Shown: one piece after another, positions 1-4,790 of the stretch
Numbering within the stretch: position 1 is the first letter of the stretch
Layout: each line of letters opens with the position of its first letter
Assembly (NCBI GenBank): GCA_903834675.1
Contig: CAILKC010000084.1
Location: 1-8,883, forward strand
DNA from: an uncultured Victivallales bacterium
GTDB taxonomy: Bacteria; Verrucomicrobiota; Lentisphaeria; Oligosphaerales; JAFGRS01
Direction: 5' to 3'
DNA: 8,883 bases
Position numbers and translations under genes: made by a program
Notes under the pieces: generated by a model
What the model was told of the DNA's origin: nothing
Seen by the model: only the letters and a program-made list of their open reading frames with translations
Databases searched by the model: none

Positions 1-64
1 CTGCACTGGCGTTACCCAAGACGAGATACTGCTGGGCAAAGGCTTCTTGCTTCGGGGTCAGCAT
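1..64 (-). CDS. Phage terminase small subunit (partial, N-terminus only)
   Basis: Only the first 21 codons are inside the window; the gene continues past position 1. The peptide begins M-L-T-P-K-Q-E-A-F-A-Q-Q-Y-L and continues with L-G-N-A-S-A, which is the characteristic opening of the Terminase_2 (small terminase) family: an LTPKQ..F...Y motif followed by a G-N-A-S/T-x-A turn leading into the DNA-binding helix. Small terminase recognises phage DNA and loads the large subunit/motor at the procapsid. The ATG at 64 has a strong Shine-Dalgarno (AAGGAGGG, six bases before the start) and overlaps the end of the upstream small gene by 7 bp, so the two are probably translated together. It is too short here for certainty about subfamily, but the family call is firm for such a short stretch. 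Confidence 0.8.
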   Translation of the reverse strand, partial: MLTPKQEAFAQQYLVLGNASA

Positions 65-258
65 GGGGGGCCCTCCTTGCCCTGGAGGACCGGACGCCTC
101 ATATGATCGGGGTCGCTCAGACACCGGAGCAGTTCCGCAGCAACCTCGTTATCTTCAAGGTCAAGGAGCAGTGTCCGCTTATCCGGCCCCGTGCGCAGGG
201 CGCCCCGGCCAAGTGGCATCCAGGTGTCTTTCCGTTTCGGGTTCGAGCGTTTGTTCAT
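58..258 (-). CDS. Small hypothetical phage protein (66 aa)
   Basis: I do not recognise this protein. It is 66 residues long, with a basic N-terminus (MNKRSNPKRKD), a middle stretch of alternating charge (LLLDLEDNEVAAELLRCL) that should form a helix, and a proline/lysine-rich tail ending in cysteine. The frame is open further upstream to 342, but the ATG at 258 is preferred: an AAAGGA Shine-Dalgarno sits about nine bases before it, and the longer form would overlap the helicase-loader gene extensively. It lies 14 bp after the loader and overlaps the terminase start by 7 bp. Small proteins in this place, between replication and packaging genes, are common in phages and may be regulators or HNH/terminase accessories, but no motif supports a specific role. 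Confidence 0.55.
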   Translation of the reverse strand: MNKRSNPKRKDTWMPLGRGALRTGPDKRTLLLDLEDNEVAAELLRCLSDPDHMRRPVLQGKEGPPC

Positions 259-272
259 GGGGATGAATCCTT

Positions 273-1112
273 TCAGACTTCCTGAATTGCAGCCGTGGCA
301 TCGTCGAAGCGGGTCAGCTTGGAGTTGAACGCTTTGTTCCACGGCGCCATGTAACGGCGCCAGTTGGTGTCGCTGGGCTTCAGTTTTTCAAGAAACGTCG
401 CAGCCTCAAAGTCATCGAGTTGTTGGCGGGCGGCCTCGGCGGTCACTTCCTCAACCGTCTTGGGCGGTGGCGGGATGGTCTCTTGAACAGGCGTTCTGAC
501 GGTCGGCCGCAGGTCATCGCCTGCGAACGTGAGCCACTTCGCGCCGCTGAGACGCGAGCCGAGCCGACCGTCAATGGCGCCGAAATCCTCGAGCCGCTGG
601 TTTGTCGTGAAGATGGTCTTTGCAGCGTTCGCCTCCCGGCCGTCCACGACTACGTACAGCAGCCCGGCCGCGTACTCGGTCATCCTGCCGGCGCCAAGGT
701 CATCGAGCACGAGTAGACCAGTCGGCTGAGGGTCGTCAAATGTCCTGCCGCCGTCGCCGGTCAGGTCCGCGGGATGTCTGCCGCCGTCCATGGCTGCTTT
801 CTTCGCCTCGATCCATGCAGGCCAGTTGGCGAACGTGACCGACCGGAAACACCTGGCATATTCCAAGCCGAGAGCGCACGCCGCATGGGTCTTTCCGCGG
901 CCAGGTGGCCCGGTGAGCACCAGCGCCCATGGCGCAGCAGGGTCATTGAGCCACGCGGCCAGCGCCGTCCTGCGGGTCTCTGGCAGGTCCGAGAGGGTAG
1001 CGCGGCGGTACCTCGCCGGCAGCGAACTGCGGTAGGCGTCCTGATGGTGGATCAGGGCTTGGGCGTCATGCATTGCCTGCCAGGCGCATTGGTTGCGAGT
1101 CCGATCATTCAT
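273..1112 (-). CDS. DnaC/IstB-type AAA+ helicase loader
   Basis: This is a 279-residue P-loop ATPase. Visible motifs, in order, are Walker A GPPGRGKT at residues 68-75, Walker B LLVLDDLG at 133-140, sensor-1-like TTN at 169-171, and an arginine-finger-type GRLGSRL at 182-188. This is the motif set of the DnaC/IstB loader group. Phage members of this group deliver a ring helicase (phage or host DnaB) to the origin. After the AAA+ core (about 60-200) comes a proline-rich hinge (PPPP near 214) and an acidic/basic helical tail to residue 279, longer than in the minimal E. coli DnaC core. The ATG at 1112 is chosen because GAGGTG lies five bases upstream and the start overlaps the initiator's stop as TGATG. 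The frame is open to 1226, but that extension would run inside the initiator gene. An ATG at 1115 is possible but sits only two bases from the Shine-Dalgarno. An IstB-type transposase helper is unlikely, as no transposase is adjacent. Confidence 0.88.
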   Translation of the reverse strand: MNDRTRNQCAWQAMHDAQALIHHQDAYRSSLPARYRRATLSDLPETRRTALAAWLNDPAAPWALVLTGPPGRGKTHAACALGLEYARCFRSVTFANWPAWIEAKKAAMDGGRHPADLTGDGGRTFDDPQPTGLLVLDDLGAGRMTEYAAGLLYVVVDGREANAAKTIFTTNQRLEDFGAIDGRLGSRLSGAKWLTFAGDDLRPTVRTPVQETIPPPPKTVEEVTAEAARQQLDDFEAATFLEKLKPSDTNWRRYMAPWNKAFNSKLTRFDDATAAIQEV

Positions 1113-1855
1113 CATACCACCTCGCTCTTGATGTTGCTGTAATCCTCTGCCGACGCCTTGATCGTCGTGGCGGTCCTGTGGCGATCCTGCCCGTTCCGTT
1201 CCCACGTCCTGACTGCTGCCTGCCAATCCTTCATTGGCGACTTCCCAACTTTCCAGCCATTGGCCGTGTAGTGGTCAAGGAAGTGCTGAGGGTCGATACC
1301 GTTCCGGCGTTCGGTGCAGTATCCGCCTACTTCCTCAAGAGACGGTTTCACGAACTGCTTACGGGGTTCCTGCTGGCGTTGCCCCTGTGGGGCAGAGCCC
1401 GTACTCGGGCGAGGGGTCTCTATATCTTGTAAGTCTTGGAATACAGATATAGGAAAGGTGGCCATTTTCTGGCCACGGTGGGCCTCGTCTTTTTTGGCCA
1501 CGGGGGGGCCATTTTCTGGCCACGGGGGGGCGTATGGACCGCGCATGATGGTGTACTGATTGGCCACGTCGCCATGACTCTCTGCCTGCGAGCGCTCCAC
1601 CCCGATGAACCCGGCCCGTTCCAGGTCGGAAAGGTGTTGGCGAACCGCCTCGCGGGTCAAGCCGCAGTCGAAGGCCAGCATCCGCCTCGATACCGCAAAC
1701 CTTGGGCTCTGAGCCTTCACGGCATACAGGCTCAGGCGATACCACACGGCAAGGCGGCCAGCGCCAAGCTCCCGGCATAGCTTCTCTTGATCGTCGGCTG
1801 CTATCATCGCCCAAGGGGCTGCCTTCGGGGTCGGGTTATCGGCTTGGGGCTGCAT
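1112..1855 (-). CDS. Phage replication initiator, winged-HTH N-domain and DnaD/DnaT-like C-terminal motif
   Basis: The protein is 247 residues long. Residues 35-90 form a winged helix-turn-helix with a helix pair around MLAFDCGLTREAVRQHLSDLERAGFI. Residues 104-165 are a low-complexity linker rich in P, G, Q and E. Residues 170-222 carry the motif of many phage replisome organisers: PSLEEV..YC.ER...ID...F.DHYTANGWKVGK-SPMKDWQAAVRTWERN. Proteins of this layout bind the phage origin and hand over to the helicase loader, which is exactly the next gene (TGATG overlap). The linker is encoded by repeated TGGCCAC elements that may be the origin itself (see the repeat entries). The start at 1855 has a weak AAAGAG Shine-Dalgarno and overlaps the zinc-ribbon gene by 20 bp; the later ATG at 1807 has none. 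Family level is secure; biochemical role is inferred from family and position. Confidence 0.85.
   Translation of the reverse strand: MQPQADNPTPKAAPWAMIAADDQEKLCRELGAGRLAVWYRLSLYAVKAQSPRFAVSRRMLAFDCGLTREAVRQHLSDLERAGFIGVERSQAESHGDVANQYTIMRGPYAPPWPENGPPVAKKDEAHRGQKMATFPISVFQDLQDIETPRPSTGSAPQGQRQQEPRKQFVKPSLEEVGGYCTERRNGIDPQHFLDHYTANGWKVGKSPMKDWQAAVRTWERNGQDRHRTATTIKASAEDYSNIKSEVV
1420..1452. repeat. AT-rich inverted repeat beside iteron-like elements (possible unwinding site)
   Basis: CTATATCT (1420-1427) and AGATATAG (1445-1452) are perfect 8-bp inverted arms around a 17-bp spacer, in a stretch clearly richer in A and T than the surrounding gene. It lies inside the replication initiator coding sequence, directly beside the TGGCCAC repeats. 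An AT-rich segment next to initiator binding sites is the usual layout of an unwinding element. That assignment is inference. Confidence 0.45.
1458..1568. repeat. Iteron-like TGGCCAC repeats, candidate intragenic phage origin
   Basis: A 19-bp unit, GGCCATTTTCTGGCCACGG, occurs twice exactly (1460-1478 and 1507-1525). A third partial copy, TGGCCACGG, lies between them at 1495-1503, and TGGCCACG recurs at 1561-1568. Each full unit is itself a dyad: GTGGCCA (1458-1464) pairs with TGGCCAC (1470-1476) around TTTTC. The repeats encode part of the low-complexity linker of the initiator (about residues 111-133). In lambda-like phages the origin iterons lie inside the initiator gene at the linker between its two domains. 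The match of position, repeat structure and adjacent AT-rich dyad supports an origin. Chance or protein-level repetition remains possible. Confidence 0.55.
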
Positions 1856-2048
1856 GGGTGCTCTTTACCGCAGGAAGCGGCGTCGGAGGGGTTAAGAAAC
1901 TCTTCGGGACATACGGCCTTCCCTTACGACAGGTTCCGCAGATGGCACAGAGATTGCCAACCCCGGCCCGCATCTCGCGGTAGACGGTCGGGGTGTCGTC
2001 TTGGCATCGATAGCACCAGTCGAAAGCTGGTCCGGTCGTCGTGGTCAT
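1836..2048 (-). CDS. Small zinc-ribbon-like protein (70 aa)
   Basis: This 70-residue protein has two cysteine pairs, CYRC at residues 12-15 and CAICGTC at about 34-40, spaced as in small zinc ribbons, followed by a basic, proline-rich tail. No larger domain is visible. Its ATG at 2048 has a GAGG Shine-Dalgarno and overlaps the stop of the preceding frame as ATGA, and its end overlaps the initiator start by 20 bp, so it sits inside a tightly coupled run of replication genes. Zinc-binding phage proteins in this position are often of unknown role. Metal binding is inferred from cysteine spacing only. Confidence 0.65.
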   Translation of the reverse strand: MTTTTGPAFDWCYRCQDDTPTVYREMRAGVGNLCAICGTCRKGRPYVPKSFLTPPTPLPAVKSTHAAPSR

Positions 2049-2422
2049 GGGGTTACCTCGCTCTGCAACTCGCGAACGATCTCCTGAAGAGCCCGGATCA
2101 GGTGCTTTAGCTGGCTAATGTTCAGGGTCCTAAATGCTCGGAATAGGACGCCGTCAACCTTCGGATCCTCCGGTGGTTCCACAGGGGCATGAAGCCAGCG
2201 CCGCCGCTGCGCTTCCTTACACGCAGCATTGATGCTCAGCCGCTCCTCCGCAACAGCCTGGCTGATATCAGGGTATCAGTCGGAGCAAGCAGCGATGGCG
2301 CGGATTTGCTCGACCTTGCGTTGGGAGATTCCGAGGTTTCGCGCGATCTCAGCCGCGGACGATCTTTTCCGGCGGTCGCCGTCCGCAGTATTGCGGACAC
2401 CTTTGCAGTGGGCGGCGTCCAT
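2045..2422 (-). pseudogene. HTH / ParB-like DNA-binding protein interrupted by an in-frame TGA
   Basis: Starting at ATG 2422 (GGAGG seven bases upstream; two bases after the stop of the excisionase-like gene), the frame reads 48 codons to a TGA at 2276-2278. It then continues open in the same frame for 76 codons to a TGA at 2045-2047 that overlaps the next gene's ATG as ATGA. The first part holds a helix-turn-helix, AAEIARNLGISQRKVEQIRAI (about residues 23-43). The part after the TGA begins YPDISQAVAEERLSINAACKEA, which is what normally follows this HTH in ParB-like proteins (a P-[DE]-[IL]-x-x-A-V-x-x-G/E-x-[LM]-S-[IL]-N-A/R-A segment). So both halves look like one gene split by a nonsense codon. 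No ATG/GTG restart with a proper spacer is seen just after the TGA. Options are a recent mutation (TGG to TGA would do it), readthrough, a sequencing error, or a functional 48-residue HTH alone (2276-2422). Confidence 0.7.
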
Positions 2423-2424
2423 GG

Positions 2425-2736
2425 TCACGCCTCCACCGGGGCGGGGGCGGCCAGCAAGGCCGCCAGGGCGGCATGGGGGATCCGCTTGGTACGGTGACCG
2501 AGGGTAACCATCGGCAGCTTACCCTCATGAATGAGGCTGTAAGCCTTCCGCCGGGATACCCCAAGAATGCGACCGGCTTCGGTGATGCTGTAGGCTTTGG
2601 GGACTTCGAGAACGCCCGTGGCGGGCGCTTCGAGACGGCGGATTACTTCCGCCGCAGACAGGTCCGGCCGCTCGCGCCCAATGAGAGCGCAGATAGCCAG
2701 ACCCACGTTCGGGGGGATGCTGCCGAGACTGCCCAT
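2425..2736 (-). CDS. Excisionase-like winged-HTH DNA-binding protein
   Basis: The protein is 103 residues long. Residues 48-92 carry an excisionase/MerR-type (HTH_17) fold: the sequence YSITEAGRILGVSRRKAYSLIHEGKLP is followed by a wing with an arginine/lysine pair (GHRTKRIP) and a final helix. The N-terminal 45 residues (VGLAICALIGRERPDLSAAEVIRRLEA) form an extra helical part not typical of minimal Xis. Such proteins bend DNA at att sites and often also act as repressors. The ATG at 2736 is chosen over the longer frame (to 2805) because GGAGG lies six bases upstream and a 17-bp palindrome, probably an operator, would otherwise be coding. It is separated from the following HTH gene by only two bases. 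Role as directionality factor is inferred from the fold and nearby integrase; a transcription regulator is equally possible. Confidence 0.72.
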   Translation of the reverse strand: MGSLGSIPPNVGLAICALIGRERPDLSAAEVIRRLEAPATGVLEVPKAYSITEAGRILGVSRRKAYSLIHEGKLPMVTLGHRTKRIPHAALAALLAAPAPVEA

Positions 2737-2753
2737 ATCGTGCCTCCGTTTGC

Positions 2754-2770
2754 TGACACACGTTGTGTCA
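2754..2770. promoter_or_regulatory. Perfect 17-bp palindrome, probable operator
   Basis: TGACACA-CGT-TGTGTCA is a perfect 7-3-7 inverted repeat, lying 18-34 bp upstream of the excisionase-like start in the only real gap (86 bp) between the early phage genes. Its size and symmetry match a dimeric HTH repressor site. Candidate ligands encoded nearby are the excisionase-like protein and the other two HTH proteins. A weak promoter-like pair (TATCGT at 2784-2779 with TTGCGA at 2805-2800, 15-bp spacer) lies just upstream on the minus strand, which would put the palindrome near the transcription start. Confidence 0.5.
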
Positions 2771-2798
2771 ATGGAAGCACGATACGGGCGCAAAAACT

Positions 2799-2820
2799 GT
2801 CGCAACTAGGACGTTGCAAC
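2799..2820. repeat. Imperfect inverted repeat GTCGCAAC / GTTGCAAC
   Basis: GTCGCAAC (2799-2806) and GTTGCAAC (2813-2820) form an inverted repeat with one mismatch and a 6-bp spacer. The second arm is itself a perfect 8-bp palindrome. It lies in the same intergenic stretch as the 17-bp palindrome and overlaps the possible -35 region. It may be a second regulator site. It is not followed by a T-run on the minus strand, so it is not a convincing terminator. Confidence 0.35.
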
Positions 2821-2822
2821 AA

Positions 2823-3350
2823 CTATTTCTCTGCGCGCTTCAGAACGCGGTAGACGGTTGATCTATGTATGTTGAGCGCAATCGCCGTGGCCTGGATTGC
2901 AGCCGTCCTCAACGCGCCGTCGGCTATGTACGTCCGCACTGAGAGAACAATCTCGTCATCTGGGGGTGTACCGTGGTTGCGCTTTGTCCCCTCTCGACAG
3001 GCCGCTACAAGGCGGGAGCGGCTGAACCGCGCTTTCATACCCGTTCGCCATGCCCATGATCTCCCATCGCTCATGCTAATCTGAGTCATCATGAAGCCAG
3101 CATAGTACGCACAGTTCATAGCCCACGACACGTCTCCTTCCCGCATCTTCTGATCGGCAGTATCGAGTAGGCGCAGTATGTGGTTCAAGTCCCAGAGAAT
3201 ATTCGCCAGCGCCTTCTCCTGTGACGCTAGAGAATCATCATTAACTCCGGCCTGCCAGTAGTAACATGCTTCAACTGGGCTATTACCCACTCTCTCCTGG
3301 TAGCGTTTCACAATCTCCCGTATGCCTTGCGCGGTCTGCTCCCAACTCAT
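2823..3350 (-). CDS. Unrecognised phage protein with C-terminal helix-turn-helix (175 aa)
   Basis: I do not recognise the family. Residues 1-115 are predicted helical with many aromatic residues (ACYYWQAG, AYYAGFMM, SWAWRTG). A basic linker follows (CREGTKRNHG), and residues 145-172 look like a resolvase/Hin-type helix-turn-helix (GALRTAAIQATAIALNIHRSTVYRVLKR). It is therefore likely a DNA-binding protein whose N-domain does something unknown. The ATG at 3350 overlaps the integrase stop as ATGA and has GGAGG seven bases upstream, so it is cotranslated with the integrase; the longer frame to 3710 lies over the integrase and is rejected. GC content, about 50-60% in the lines counted, is below that of the neighbouring genes, hinting at a separate origin. 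It is not a full serine recombinase, as there is no catalytic domain. Confidence 0.65.
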   Translation of the reverse strand: MSWEQTAQGIREIVKRYQERVGNSPVEACYYWQAGVNDDSLASQEKALANILWDLNHILRLLDTADQKMREGDVSWAMNCAYYAGFMMTQISMSDGRSWAWRTGMKARFSRSRLVAACREGTKRNHGTPPDDEIVLSVRTYIADGALRTAAIQATAIALNIHRSTVYRVLKRAEK

Positions 3351-4651
3351 GTTACCGCCTCCTTTGCAGTCCCTCTCCCAGCCGCCAGGGCGGCCCGTAC
3401 AGCCTCGATGCATCCCATCTCCGCTAGCTGCCGCAGTTCGGCCCGCTCCGGATCCTCTGCGGCCGGGGGCAGCTGCTGTGGAAGCGTGAAGGCTCCGGCA
3501 GGCAGCGCGGCCAGAATCTTGGCGTCGGTCTCCTTGCCTCCCCAGTGTTGATAGATGCGGGTAATCTCCGAGGATGAATGACCAACCCAATCCCTGATAG
3601 CGCCCTCGGGTACTCCGCCCCGGGCGCAGATGGTAACGAAGGCATGACGAAAGGCATGGGCTCCGACGCGAGAGATACGGCGTTGGCGGTCGGAACCGGC
3701 CTCGGTGCAAGTCAGACCGCAGGCTTCTAGGTGGGTGCGGATGCGGCGGCTGAGATTGCCCCGGTTCTCGCGATACTGCACTGCCAGTTCAGGGCAAACG
3801 TAACCCTTCCGCTCCGCCTCGGGTACGTCGGCAATAACGGCTGCAAGCGTCGGGTGTATCGGGAAAGCCACTTCCTTACCCGTCTTGGCCATGCGCCGCA
3901 CCACGCGCCCGTGGGCAAGGCTAGACCACTCCATAGTTGCGGCATCGCCCATTCTGAGTCCGGTGTACACCAGCAGCGCGAACAGCCGCCGCAGTTCGCC
4001 TGTCGCGGTCGAACAAATTTCGCGCAACTCATCAACCTCGATGTTGCGTCGGCTCTCATATCGGACGGCGTACCGTGGTATCTTGACAAACGGGTCGGGT
4101 CGATCCATCGTCCGAAACATCGCTCGGACGATACTGATAACCGCATTGTGCCGACCCGCAGTCAGGTGCTCTGACTCGCGCATCTGTCTGGAGAACGCCT
4201 CTGCCAGGGCAGGCGAAACATCCTCGATGCAAGCTCCCTCGCCTAGCTGTCCCTGCGCCCAGGTCGCGAACTTTGCCCAGGTCATGCGGTTTAGCTCGAC
4301 CGTCAGCACTGACAGCCGCCGCCGGGGGCCACGGCCTGGCATGGAGTGGTCATACGGAAACGCCTGCCAGACCTCGGACAACCGCAATCTATTCTGCACA
4401 GCCTCAGCGGTGGCCAGCCGCTCTTCAGCCGTCTCCAGTGCCACAGCCACGGCCTGGCGCCGGGCTACCTCGGTTCCGGCCTGGACGGGGTGCAGATAAG
4501 CCTGCACCTTCCGTTTGGCTTCCTTCGCGTCCGTGGTGTCGAGAGAGACACGAAGGTCTTTACCCTTGACCACATACCGCAGTGCCCATATCCCGGAGGG
4601 GCGCTTGAAGAGTTTCCCCACCGTCCGCCTGCCGCTCGATTTGGTTCCCAT
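3347..4651 (-). CDS. int: Phage tyrosine recombinase / integrase
   Basis: The protein is 434 residues long. The N-terminal part (about 10-60) is an AP2-like arm-binding region (KRPSGIWALRYVVKGKDLRVSL..TDAKEA). A core-binding SAM-like domain follows (about 90-190), then the catalytic domain with a complete active site: Arg233 (YTGLRMGD), Lys256 (AKTGKE), His332 and Arg335 (HAFRH), His358 (VGHSS), and nucleophile Tyr367 (RIYQHW). A tail of nearly 70 residues follows Tyr367, longer than in lambda Int. It performs site-specific integration and excision of the element. The ATG at 4651 has an AGGGGA Shine-Dalgarno about eight bases upstream and a good promoter behind it. It is the outermost phage gene, next to the host reductase gene, as expected for an integrase beside an att site. 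It ends in an ATGA overlap with the next gene. Confidence 0.95.
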   Translation of the reverse strand: MGTKSSGRRTVGKLFKRPSGIWALRYVVKGKDLRVSLDTTDAKEAKRKVQAYLHPVQAGTEVARRQAVAVALETAEERLATAEAVQNRLRLSEVWQAFPYDHSMPGRGPRRRLSVLTVELNRMTWAKFATWAQGQLGEGACIEDVSPALAEAFSRQMRESEHLTAGRHNAVISIVRAMFRTMDRPDPFVKIPRYAVRYESRRNIEVDELREICSTATGELRRLFALLVYTGLRMGDAATMEWSSLAHGRVVRRMAKTGKEVAFPIHPTLAAVIADVPEAERKGYVCPELAVQYRENRGNLSRRIRTHLEACGLTCTEAGSDRQRRISRVGAHAFRHAFVTICARGGVPEGAIRDWVGHSSSEITRIYQHWGGKETDAKILAALPAGAFTLPQQLPPAAEDPERAELRQLAEMGCIEAVRAALAAGRGTAKEAVT

Positions 4652-4697
4652 GGCCGTATCCCCTGCGTGTCGGTGTACCGTACCAACTCACATGGAC

Positions 4698-4726
4698 ACA
4701 ATACGGGAGAATACCGGCCTTGTCAA
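4698..4726 (-). promoter_or_regulatory. Sigma70-type promoter upstream of the integrase
   Basis: On the minus strand a consensus -35 box TTGACA (4726-4721) is separated by exactly 17 bp from TATTGT (4703-4698), a near-consensus -10 box. It lies 47 bp before the integrase ATG, leaving a leader with a small palindrome (CGGTGTACCG, 4671-4680) that could be an operator. It could drive the whole minus-strand phage module from integrase onwards. Confidence 0.7.
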
Positions 4727-4790
4727 GGCGCATTCCTGGTGTTTTCCTGGCAACATTGGCAGTTTTCAGCTATGGCTATTCAGCTACACT
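4727..4790. other. Candidate prophage/host junction (att region) with short direct repeats
   Basis: This AT-richer stretch lies between the integrase promoter and the 3' end of the reductase gene. TTCAGCTA occurs twice, 14 bp apart (4765-4772 and 4779-4786), the second copy covering the reductase stop codon. GTTTTC occurs at 4741, 4762 and 4822. Repeats of this type are common as integrase/Xis arm sites, and phages often use the 3' end of a gene as att. No tRNA is visible. The core sequence cannot be named without the other end of the element. Confidence 0.4.

Noticed and set aside
1113..1226. N-terminal extension of the helicase loader to 1226
   Set aside because: It lies wholly inside the initiator gene, has no family match, and the ATG at 1112 has a well-placed Shine-Dalgarno and a TGATG overlap.
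3351..3710. N-terminal extension of the unknown HTH gene
   Set aside because: It overlaps the intact integrase C-terminus and its sequence (Arg/Pro/Ser-rich) looks like an out-of-frame shadow.
4652..4779. tRNA gene as the integration site
   Set aside because: No cloverleaf, TTCGA loop or CCA end could be found on either strand in this gap.
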